This document shows positions 33,290 through 40,185 of a DNA stretch of 44,152 bases, in pieces; the stretch's first letter is position 1; each line of letters starts with the position of its first letter. Below the pieces are notes generated by a model. It saw only the letters and a program-made list of their open reading frames with translations. It was not told the DNA's origin and made no database searches. The DNA is from Betaproteobacteria bacterium (GTDB taxonomy: Bacteria > Pseudomonadota > Gammaproteobacteria > Burkholderiales > SG8-39), in contig VBCM01000139.1 of the NCBI GenBank assembly GCA_005883675.1, positions 1-44,152 on the forward strand. The letters run 5' to 3'. Made by a program: the position numbers and the translations under genes.

Positions 33290-34049
33290 AGTGCGCGGGC
33301 TCACCAAGCGCTTCGGCGGCCTCACGGCGGTCGCGGAGCTCTCGTTCAGCATCGTGCAGGGCGAGATCATCGGCATCTTCGGCCCCAACGGCTCGGGCAA
33401 GACCACGCTGCTCAATCTCGTCGCCGGCCTCGCGCGTCCGACGAGCGGCGTGATCCTGTGGCAGGGCACGAACATCGCCGGCTGGCAGGCGCACCAGATC
33501 GCGACCGCCGGGCTCGTCAAGACCTTCCAGAACCCCCAGCTTTTTCCGGAGTTGACTGCGCTCGAGCACTTGCTGATCGCCGGGCATCTGGCGCTGAAGC
33601 GGCGCCTGGGCTGGCAGCGCCTCGCCACGCTTTTCCGGCATGCGCAGGCGTCGCAGACGCTCGCCCATCGCGCGCGCGAGGTGCTCGCGCTCTGCCGCCT
33701 CGACGCCGCGCGCGAGGCGCGCGCCGCCGAGCTCTCCTACGGCGAGGAGAAGATGCTCGGCGTGGCGATGGGGCTGATGTGCGAGCCGCAGCTCTTGCTC
33801 CTCGATGAGCCCGCCTCCGGCCTGGGCGCGGAGGAGATCGCCAATCTCGAGCGCGTGCTGCGCGACCTCAAGCGCGAGGGCATGACGCTCTGCGTGATCG
33901 ACCACAAGGTGGGATTCCTGCGCCAGCTCGCCGACCGCGCCATCAGCCTGCACCACGGCGCGAAGATCGCCGAAGGCACGCCCGAAGAAGTGCTCCGCAA
34001 CCCGAGCGTCGTGAGCGCCTATCTTGGCCGCGCCCATGCTGCAATTTGA
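33282..34049 (+). CDS. livG: Branched-chain amino acid-type ABC ATPase LivG, second system
   Basis: The 255-residue ATPase has Walker A GPNGSGKTT, a Q-loop in GLVKTFQNPQLFPELTALEH, a signature region reading LSYGEEKMLGVAMGLM in place of LSGGQ, Walker B LLLLDEPASGL and an H-loop in VIDHKVG. The atypical signature and IDH are usual in LivG subunits. It sits on the cytoplasmic side of the importer. Confidence 0.92.
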   Translation: MLEVRGLTKRFGGLTAVAELSFSIVQGEIIGIFGPNGSGKTTLLNLVAGLARPTSGVILWQGTNIAGWQAHQIATAGLVKTFQNPQLFPELTALEHLLIAGHLALKRRLGWQRLATLFRHAQASQTLAHRAREVLALCRLDAAREARAAELSYGEEKMLGVAMGLMCEPQLLLLDEPASGLGAEEIANLERVLRDLKREGMTLCVIDHKVGFLRQLADRAISLHHGAKIAEGTPEEVLRNPSVVSAYLGRAHAAI

Positions 34050-34740
34050 GCGGGTCAGCGTCCACTACGGCAAGAACCGCGTCCTCACCGACGTGACGCT
34101 GCAGGTCGGCGCGGGCGAAATCGTCGCGCTCATCGGCGCGAACGCGGCCGGCAAGACGACCTCGCTGCGCACGGCACTCGGGCTGAAGGCGCCAAGCGCC
34201 GGGCGCATCCGCTTCGACGGCGAAGACATCACGCGCACGCCGACACCGGATCGCGTGCGCCGGCGCCTCGTGCTGGTGCCCGAAGGCCGCCAGGTGTTCG
34301 TCAAATTCACCGTCGCCGAGAACCTGCTGATGGGAGGCTACCGGCGCAGCGATCGTCGCCACCTGCAAGCGGATTTCGATCGCCTCTATGCGATGTTTCC
34401 GCGCCTCGCCGAGCGTCGAAGGCAGCTCGCCGGCTCGCTCTCCGGCGGCGAGCAGCAGATGCTCGCCATCGCCCGCGGGCTGATGGCGCAGCCGCGCTGC
34501 CTGCTTCTCGATGAGCCGACGCTCGGCCTGGCGCCGATCCTGGTCGAAGAGATCGCGCACACCGTGCGGCGGCTCGCGGCCGATGGCGTCACGATCCTCC
34601 TCGCCGAGCAGAACGCGACCATGGCGCTCTCATGCGCGCATCGTGCCTACGTGCTCGAGTCCGGGCGCATCTCGCTCACCGGCGAAGCGAGCACGCTGCA
34701 GGAGAGCGAGACGGTGCGTCGCCTCTATCTCGGGCACTGA
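34036..34740 (+). CDS. livF: Branched-chain amino acid-type ABC ATPase LivF, second system
   Basis: ATG 34036 is preferred over TTG 34024, because MLQFERVSVHYGKNRVL is the usual N-terminus; it overlaps LivG by 14 bp. The 234-residue protein has Walker A GANAAGKTT (Ala where Gly is common), LVLVPEGRQVFVKFTVAENL, signature LSGGEQQMLAIARGL, Walker B LLLDEPTLGLAP and AEQNATM. It completes the second importer. Its stop is 7 bp from the stop of the converging lipoprotein gene, with a small ACCGG-TTTTTA-CCGGT hairpin between. Confidence 0.94.
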   Translation: MLQFERVSVHYGKNRVLTDVTLQVGAGEIVALIGANAAGKTTSLRTALGLKAPSAGRIRFDGEDITRTPTPDRVRRRLVLVPEGRQVFVKFTVAENLLMGGYRRSDRRHLQADFDRLYAMFPRLAERRRQLAGSLSGGEQQMLAIARGLMAQPRCLLLDEPTLGLAPILVEEIAHTVRRLAADGVTILLAEQNATMALSCAHRAYVLESGRISLTGEASTLQESETVRRLYLGH

Positions 34741-34747
34741 CCGGTTT

Positions 34748-34945
34748 TTACCGGTGGTGGTCCTCGTAGGCGCGGCCCATGCCGTAGCCGACCATGGCAC
34801 CGCCGAGCGTGCCGACGGTGCCGCCGTTGCTCACCGCCGCGCCGAGCGCCGCGCCGCTGGCGGTGCCGATCGTCTCCGACTTGGTGGCGCAGCCGGCCAA
34901 GCCGACCAGGGATGCGACGAGCGCGATTGCGATGCTGGATTTCAT
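34748..34945 (-). CDS. Small glycine-zipper lipoprotein
   Basis: I chose ATG 34945, with a GAGGAGAG ribosome site upstream, over the longer frame from 34975. The 65-residue product has a lipoprotein signal MKSSIAIALVASLVGLAGC and a glycine-zipper tail TASGAALGAAVSNGGTVG followed by GGAMVGYGMGRAYED. Such small outer-membrane lipoproteins are common and often stress-linked; function is unknown. Confidence 0.82.
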   Translation of the reverse strand: MKSSIAIALVASLVGLAGCATKSETIGTASGAALGAAVSNGGTVGTLGGAMVGYGMGRAYEDHHR

Positions 34946-35060
34946 TGCTTCTCTCCTCAGAAAAATTAAAAACAACCTGAAGAGGATTTAAGCAGCGATC
35001 GCCGCGAGCAATGGTTTGGGGTTGTTACGGCTGGTAACGTGCCTCTGGTACTTGGCGCTT

Positions 35061-35119
35061 CGCCAAACGGACTACGCCCCGGCGAACGAGCGTTGTCGGG
35101 CGCAAGCGACCGTTTGGCG
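35061..35119. repeat. Perfect 10-bp inverted repeat in the intergenic gap
   Basis: CGCCAAACGG at 35061-35070 is repeated inverted as CCGTTTGGCG at 35110-35119 around about 40 bp that themselves contain GC-rich partial repeats. A smaller hairpin, GGCG-CTT-CGCC, overlaps the left arm at 35054-35064. It could be a mobile palindromic element or a transcription end for either neighbouring minus-strand gene. No T run follows. Confidence 0.45.
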
Positions 35120-35142
35120 TTAACAAATCGAGATGATTTCTC

Positions 35143-35562
35143 TTACTTCGGCTCCGAGTCGACATCGATCGTGATGGTGTCGCCGATATAGGGCTCTATG
35201 CGCTCTTCGCCCGCGTACTGTTGGACGCGGCGCAGTCGGTCTTCGGTCCTTTGCTTCGCCGCCTCGAGCACCGGGATTTGGCGGCGCGCGATCCTGGCGC
35301 CATACAGCATGGTGAGCAAGCCGAACACGGCGACGGCGAGGCCTGCGTATAACTGATGGGGAATCTGCACGACCTTGTGGAGCGGCATCCGCACGAGGCT
35401 GCCATCAACCCAGATGGCCGGCATTCGCGGCAGCTCGGGCAGGAAGCCGGCGGGCAAGAACGCCTGTACTACGAAAAGCAGCACCGCAAAGAAGCCGGCC
35501 AGCACGACGGCAAAGCCGAGCAGCCAGGCTGTCTTTGCTCTACGCACCATCCATGGGGTCAT
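35143..35562 (-). CDS. Membrane protein of unknown function
   Basis: The 139-residue product begins MTPWMVRRAKTAWLLGFAVV. It has two membrane helices (about residues 12-36 and 70-88) joined by a Pro-rich periplasmic loop (FLPELPRMPAIWVDGS). A cytoplasmic helix (ARRQIPVLEAAKQRTEDRLR) follows, then the acidic end GDTITIDVDSEPK. It is not assigned to a family. It has no close operon partner. Confidence 0.72.
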   Translation of the reverse strand: MTPWMVRRAKTAWLLGFAVVLAGFFAVLLFVVQAFLPAGFLPELPRMPAIWVDGSLVRMPLHKVVQIPHQLYAGLAVAVFGLLTMLYGARIARRQIPVLEAAKQRTEDRLRRVQQYAGEERIEPYIGDTITIDVDSEPK

Positions 35563-35773
35563 TCGCGACTCCGTAGCGCAGTCAAACAGACGACAGGATG
35601 CCGCTCGTGCGGGAAAGCCGCTCGTGTCGCGCGTAGTACGGCAGGACTAGCTTAAGCGCGCGTTTCGTGCCTCGAGATGGTTCCGTCGGAGCGTCGCTTG
35701 CTCCGCGCGGAGGTCAGCGCCGCGTCAGGCTGGCGGGCAATAATGGGCGCGGCTTTAGTCCCGGGGGAGGGAA

Positions 35774-37009
35774 ATGAAAGATCGGAGATTGTTTCTCAGA
35801 CGAAGCGCTGCGGTCGTCTCGGGCGCTGTCGCTGCGGCTCTCGTCGGCCGCGCGAGCGCCGAGCCGCTCGCAGGCGAGCCATGGGAGCGCGTCTATGGCG
35901 CGGGATTCACGCGCTACGGGCAACCTTCGCGCTTCGAGCAGCCGGTCGGCCGGCACTTCGGCCAGCCTTACGGCGAGCTCGCTCCCGGATCGGGCGCGGC
36001 ACTGTCGCCGATCGAAGCGCTCGAGGGCATCATCACGCCGAACCCCGTGCATTTCATTCGCAGCCACAGCGGCACGCCGGACATCGATCCGAAGGCGCAT
36101 CGCCTCTATATCCACGGCCTGGTCGATCGACCACTGCGTTTCTCGGTGGATGCGTTGCTGCACTATCCGCGCATCACGCGGACGTACTTCCTCGAGTGCT
36201 CGGGGAACAGCAGCCGCGCGCTGACGCCGCAGCCGGCGCAGGTGCCGGCGGGTGCGATGCACGGCAACATCTCGTGCGCGGAATGGACCGGCTTCCCGCT
36301 GCGCATGCTGCTCGAGGAAGCGGGCGTGCGGCCGCAGGCGAAATGGATCCTTGCCGAAGGCGCCGATTCCGCGCACATGAGCCGCAGCGTTCCGCTCGAG
36401 AAAGCGCTCGACGATGCCGTGATCGCCCTCTACCAGAACGGCGAGCGCCTGCGGCCCGAGCAGGGCTATCCCCTGCGGCTGCTGCTGCCGGGCTGGGAAG
36501 GCAACATGAGCGTGAAGTGGCTGCGCCGTATCAAGCTGACCGACGAGCCGACGCATACCAAGGACGAGACTTCGAAGTACACCGACGCGCTTCCCGACGG
36601 CCGCGCGCTGCAGTTCACTTTCGAGATGGGCGTCAAGTCGGTCATCACGCGGCCTTCTTCCACGATGCAGCTCGCCGAGCGCGGCTTCCAAGAGATCAGT
36701 GGCATCGCCTGGAGTGGTGCAGGACGCGTGCGCAGGGTGGAAGTCTCTACCGACGGTGGAAAGACCTGGGCCGAAGCGGCGCTGACGGGCGCGGAACGGC
36801 CGCGTGCGCTCGTGCGTTTCCGCTATCCGTGGCAATGGAACGGCGGCACGGCGCTGTTGCAAAGCCGCGCTATCGACGAGAAAGGCAACGTGCAGCCGGT
36901 GCGGCGCGATTGGGTCGCGCGCTACGCGCCCGACGCGCGCTTTCACAACAACTCCATCGTGAGCTGGGCGGTGGAGACGGACGGGAGGGTGAAACATGTC
37001 TACGCGTAG
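35774..37009 (+). CDS. soxC: SoxC-like sulfite dehydrogenase, molybdopterin subunit
   Basis: ATG 35774 has a GGGGGAGGG ribosome site. The 411-residue product has a Tat leader with RRLFLRRSAAVVSGAVAAAL. The sulfite oxidase-type Moco domain carries the cofactor Cys142 in YFLECSGNSS, AEWTGFPLRMLLEEAGV and YPLRLLLPGWEGNMSVKW. The dimerisation domain has SGIAWSGAGRVRRVEVSTDGG. This is a periplasmic enzyme oxidising sulfite or sulfane sulfur to sulfate. The next gene, overlapping by 14 bp, encodes its cytochrome. No soxXYZAB is in view, so a SorAB-like stand-alone role is as likely as a full Sox system. Confidence 0.9.
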   Translation: MKDRRLFLRRSAAVVSGAVAAALVGRASAEPLAGEPWERVYGAGFTRYGQPSRFEQPVGRHFGQPYGELAPGSGAALSPIEALEGIITPNPVHFIRSHSGTPDIDPKAHRLYIHGLVDRPLRFSVDALLHYPRITRTYFLECSGNSSRALTPQPAQVPAGAMHGNISCAEWTGFPLRMLLEEAGVRPQAKWILAEGADSAHMSRSVPLEKALDDAVIALYQNGERLRPEQGYPLRLLLPGWEGNMSVKWLRRIKLTDEPTHTKDETSKYTDALPDGRALQFTFEMGVKSVITRPSSTMQLAERGFQEISGIAWSGAGRVRRVEVSTDGGKTWAEAALTGAERPRALVRFRYPWQWNGGTALLQSRAIDEKGNVQPVRRDWVARYAPDARFHNNSIVSWAVETDGRVKHVYA

Positions 37010-37541
37010 CCGCATCGCCATCGGCACCGTGCTGACGCTCGTCGCGTGCGCGACGGCGCAGCGCGCAGATCAGCCAGCGCCGCGATACGGCGAGCCGGTC
37101 AGCGCCGCCGAGCTCGCGCGCTGGGACATCAGCATTCCGCCGGGCGGCGCGGGGCTGCCGGCGGGGAGCGGTACCGCGCGCGAGGGGCTCAAGGTGTACG
37201 AGCAGCACTGCCTTGCCTGCCATGGCGCGAAGGGCGTCGGCAAGCCGGCCGATGCACTCGCCGGCGGCATCGGCAGCCTCGCGACCAAGACACCGTTGCG
37301 CACCGTGGGCAGCTACTGGCCGTACTCGACGACGCTCTTCGATTACGTACGGCGCGCGATGCCGCTCAACAACCCGCTCTCGCTCAGCGACGCGGACGTG
37401 TACGCGGTGAGCGCATATGTGCTCTTCCTCAACGGCATCATCGCCGAGGACACCGTGATGAATGCCCAGACGCTGCCGCAGGTGAAGATGCCCAATCGCG
37501 AGGGCTTCATCAGCGATTGGCCGCCGCGACCGAGGAATTAG
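36996..37541 (+). CDS. soxD: SoxD-like c-type cytochrome, partner of the sulfite dehydrogenase
   Basis: The 181-residue product has an N-terminal export signal (MSTRSRIAIGTVLTLVACAT) and one haem site CLACH in EQHCLACHGAKGVGKP. It also has the family-typical RTVGSYWPYSTTLFDYVRRA, AMPLNNPLSLSDADVYAVSA and NAQTLPQVKMPNREGF. Met-containing segments can supply the distal haem ligand. It would take electrons from the molybdenum subunit and pass them to the respiratory chain. It is shorter than two-haem SoxD proteins. A hairpin follows at 37563. Confidence 0.88.
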   Translation: MSTRSRIAIGTVLTLVACATAQRADQPAPRYGEPVSAAELARWDISIPPGGAGLPAGSGTAREGLKVYEQHCLACHGAKGVGKPADALAGGIGSLATKTPLRTVGSYWPYSTTLFDYVRRAMPLNNPLSLSDADVYAVSAYVLFLNGIIAEDTVMNAQTLPQVKMPNREGFISDWPPRPRN

Positions 37542-37562
37542 TGTTGGCTTTGCGCCAATGGT

Positions 37563-37586
37563 GCGCCGCGCCAAGGCGGCGCCTTT
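37563..37586 (+). terminator. Terminator candidate after the soxCD-like pair
   Basis: GCGCCGC-GCCAAG-GCGGCGC is a perfect seven-pair GC-rich stem 21 bp after the cytochrome stop, followed by CTTTGAAA. The stem is strong and the T run is short. Confidence 0.5.
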
Positions 37587-37633
37587 GAAATAGTCCCTCC
37601 GGCTCGTGGCTGCGCGTTCCGTATGCTGTCCGC

Positions 37634-38134
37634 ATGGACATCTTCACCGAAGCGCCGAACCTGCTGCGCCGCTATCGCGAGGGCGCCTCGTTTCGCCGGT
37701 ACGTTGAAGAGCGCTCGCCGCTCGTGCTGCCGGCGATGCTCGTGTTCCTCGCCTTCAGCATCGTGACGACGGCGACGACGATCGTGTTCTTCGGCACGAA
37801 GCACGTGCTGCTGATGTTCGTCAGCATGCTGATGGCGCCGTTCATCCTGGGCGCGAGCCTGGTGGTGTTTCTCTTCGTGTTCTTCTCCTGGCTCGAGGCG
37901 CGCGCCATGGCACGGCTCGCCGGGCGCCCGGCGCCGGTGCACGGCAAGGCGACGCTTTCCCTGCCGGGGCTGCGCTCGGCGCTCGAGCAGTTCCCGCCGG
38001 TCCCTTGGCTCTTCGCGGGCATCTTTGTCGGCGTGCCGCTCCTCATCGCGGCGCTCGTCTCGGCGAAGACCGCGGCGCTGCTCCTCGCCGCCGCGCTGGC
38101 GACGCCGATCCTCTACGCCCTCTTCGATCGCTGA
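37634..38134 (+). CDS. Membrane protein of unknown function
   Basis: The 166-residue product begins MDIFTEAPNLLRRYREGASF. It has about four membrane helices: LVLPAMLVFLAFSIVTTATT, LLMFVSMLMAPFILGASLVV running into FLFVFFSW, VPWLFAGIFVGVPLLIAALV and TAALLLAAALATPILYAL. There is a short charged loop with EARAMARLAGR. No family is recognised. It converges with the Bug gene at 38142 with 7 bp between the stops. Confidence 0.72.
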   Translation: MDIFTEAPNLLRRYREGASFRRYVEERSPLVLPAMLVFLAFSIVTTATTIVFFGTKHVLLMFVSMLMAPFILGASLVVFLFVFFSWLEARAMARLAGRPAPVHGKATLSLPGLRSALEQFPPVPWLFAGIFVGVPLLIAALVSAKTAALLLAAALATPILYALFDR

Positions 38135-38141
38135 AGCGGAT

Positions 38142-39110
38142 TCATTCCGGCTCGATGCCGGCGGCCTTGGCGAGCCTCGCTAGCATCGCGGCCTCATTGC
38201 GCGTCGCGGCGGCCATTTCGGCGACGCTGTTGCCGATCGGCGCGCCCAGGCCGAGGTCGTAGAGCTTCTGCGCGAACTCGGGACTCCTCAGCACTTCGAG
38301 CGCCGCCGCGTGCAGGCGCTCGACGATCGGTGCCGGCGTCCTTGGCGGCGCGGCAAAGCCATACATCAGCCCGATGTCATAGGCCTCGAGCCCCGGCGTC
38401 TCGCGCACGGCCGGCGTGTCCGGTAATTGCGGTGCGCGCGCCGCGGTGGTGATGCCGAGCGCGCGCAGGCGTCCCTGCTTGATGAAGGGCAGCGCCACCG
38501 GCAACCCGACGACCGCCGTGCGCACATGGCCGGCGACCGCATCGGCCGTGGCGGGCGCACCACCCTTGTAGGGAACGTGGTTTACCTTGATCGCGGCGAG
38601 ACTCATCAGCAGCTCGATCGCGAGGTGGCTCGCGCTTCCCTGCCCGAATGAAGCCATGGTGACGCCGCCGGGATTGGCACGCGCCAGCGCCACGAGTTCC
38701 GCCATGCTCGCCGCCGGCAACGACGGATGGGCGACGATGACCATCGGCGAGGCCACGATCTGCGTGATCGGCTGGTGGTCTGCGATTGGATCGAAGGCGA
38801 GCTCCTTCATCGTGGCGGGCAGCATCACCTGGTTGGTCATGCTCTGCACCATGAGCGTGTAGCCGTCGGGCGCCGCGCGTGCCAGCGCCTCCGCTCCGAT
38901 CGCGCCGCTCGCGCCGCCGCGGTTGTCGATGACGAGCGGCTGGCCGAGCACCTTCGCCAGGCGCTCGGCGAATGCGCGCCCGATGATGTCGCTGGGTCCG
39001 CCGGCCGGCCAGGGAATCACCAGCCGAATCGGCTTCGCCGGATAGGGTTGGGCGAAGCTCGGGACCGCGATGAGGCACAGCAAAAGACCGGCGAACGCCC
39101 GTCGCAACAT
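38142..39110 (-). CDS. Bug/TctC family substrate-binding protein
   Basis: The 322-residue product has a signal peptide MLRRAFAGLLLCLIAVPSFA and the Bug N-terminus QPYPAKPIRLVIPWPAGGPS. It also has VIDNRGGASGAIGAEALARA, VPYKGGAPATADAVAGHV and LPDTPAVRETPG. It is a periplasmic binding protein for a small carboxylate. No TctAB transporter genes are nearby. It lies downstream of a second Bug gene and a CocE-type hydrolase on the same strand, separated by a 122-bp stretch that holds a probable gene remnant. Confidence 0.93.
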   Translation of the reverse strand: MLRRAFAGLLLCLIAVPSFAQPYPAKPIRLVIPWPAGGPSDIIGRAFAERLAKVLGQPLVIDNRGGASGAIGAEALARAAPDGYTLMVQSMTNQVMLPATMKELAFDPIADHQPITQIVASPMVIVAHPSLPAASMAELVALARANPGGVTMASFGQGSASHLAIELLMSLAAIKVNHVPYKGGAPATADAVAGHVRTAVVGLPVALPFIKQGRLRALGITTAARAPQLPDTPAVRETPGLEAYDIGLMYGFAAPPRTPAPIVERLHAAALEVLRSPEFAQKLYDLGLGAPIGNSVAEMAAATRNEAAMLARLAKAAGIEPE

Positions 39111-39123
39111 GTGGATGCCCTCC

Positions 39124-39233
39124 CTACGATGCTATGGTAAATCCGTGGGCCTGTCGTTCCGCAAGCTGCATCCACAATTTGCCGCCGAAGCGAGTGCGAG
39201 CGAGCCGCCGACGACAACAGCGCGGCGGGTCAT
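39124..39233 (-). pseudogene. Probable remnant of a gene, perhaps an FAD-dependent oxidoreductase
   Basis: An ATG at 39233 overlaps the upstream Bug stop (TGATG) and reads MTRRAVVVGGSLALASAA, which then degenerates and stops after 34 codons. MTRRAVVVGGSLAG is the typical start of FAD-dependent monooxygenases (Rossmann GxGGSxxG). In a second frame, natural-looking C-terminal sequence, RFGGKLWMQLAERQAHGF and TIAS, ends at the TAG at 39124-39126. I read this as the first and last codons of a gene whose middle is missing. A short Tat-like peptide by chance is the alternative. Confidence 0.35.
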
Positions 39234-40183
39234 CAGTCGGCGGGCTGGATCTTGTTCTCGCGCACCACTTCGCTCCAGCGCGCGATCTCGCTCTTGAAGA
39301 GCGCTCGCGCCGCTTGCGGCGAGCGCTGGTCCGGCGGGTACGGGGTTACTCCGCTCGCTGCCCAGGCGTTGACGATCGCAGGGTCGTCGAGCACAGCCTG
39401 CAGCACGGCGTTCAGCTTTTCGATCGCCGCCGGCGGCGTCGCTGCCGGTGCGAACAGCGCGTGCCAGTACTGGATCTCGAGCTTGGGCCCGTACGCTTCG
39501 ACGAAGCTCGCGACACCGGGAAACTGCGCGTAGTTCTCCTTCGCCGTGATGCCGTAGGCCTTGATGTGCCCGGCGGCGATGAGCGGCAGCACTGACTGCG
39601 GCGTGGTGAAGAAGAGGTCGACGTGGTTGCCGATCATGTCCTGCAGCGCCGGCGCTGCGCCGCGGTAGGGCACCAGCACGGCTTCGAGCTTCGCTTCCTG
39701 GAGGAAGAGGGCGGTGGTGATGTAGCCGGTGGTGCCGGCGCCCGGGTGCGCGAAGTTGAGAGAACTCTTGCGCATATGCGCGATCAGCTCGCCGAGCGTG
39801 TTCGGCGGCAGCGCCTTGCGCCCGACGAGCACCAGCGGATTGCGGTTGATGAAGCCTACCGGCGTCAGATCGCGCTCGGTGTCGTAGGGCAGCTTCGTCC
39901 CATAGAGCCCGACGTTCGCCGAAATCTGCAGGTTGTGCAGGAGCAGCGTGTGGCCGTCGGGCGCCGCGCGCGCGACGCGGCCGGTAGCGATGATGGTGTT
40001 GCCACCGCTCACGTTCTCGACCACAAAGGGCTGGCCGAGCTTCGCGCTGAACCTCGCCGCGAGCACGCGCGCAACCTGGTCAGTCGGCCCGCCGGCGGGA
40101 AAGGGCACGATGATGGTGACGGCCTTCGCCGGATAGTCTTGAGCAAACGCCACGACACACCACAGCGCGAGCAGAAATCGCAT
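39233..40183 (-). CDS. Bug/TctC family substrate-binding protein
   Basis: ATG 40183 with GGGGAGGTGA upstream gives a 316-residue product; the longer open frame runs into the CocE gene. It has a short signal MRFLLALWCVVAFA and the Bug motif QDYPAKAVTIIVPFPAGGPT. VVENVSGGNTIIATGRVARA and VPYRGAAPALQDMI follow. It begins 2 bp after the CocE-type hydrolase stop, so the two are co-transcribed. The bound carboxylate may be a product or substrate of that hydrolase; this is inference. Confidence 0.93.
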   Translation of the reverse strand: MRFLLALWCVVAFAQDYPAKAVTIIVPFPAGGPTDQVARVLAARFSAKLGQPFVVENVSGGNTIIATGRVARAAPDGHTLLLHNLQISANVGLYGTKLPYDTERDLTPVGFINRNPLVLVGRKALPPNTLGELIAHMRKSSLNFAHPGAGTTGYITTALFLQEAKLEAVLVPYRGAAPALQDMIGNHVDLFFTTPQSVLPLIAAGHIKAYGITAKENYAQFPGVASFVEAYGPKLEIQYWHALFAPAATPPAAIEKLNAVLQAVLDDPAIVNAWAASGVTPYPPDQRSPQAARALFKSEIARWSEVVRENKIQPAD

Positions 40184-40185
40184 CG

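Noticed and set aside
35020-35125. An integron attC-like site suggested by the palindrome ending in GCGTTAAC.
   Set aside because: The right end does not fit GTTRRRY and there is no cassette array or integrase. It is kept only as an inverted repeat.
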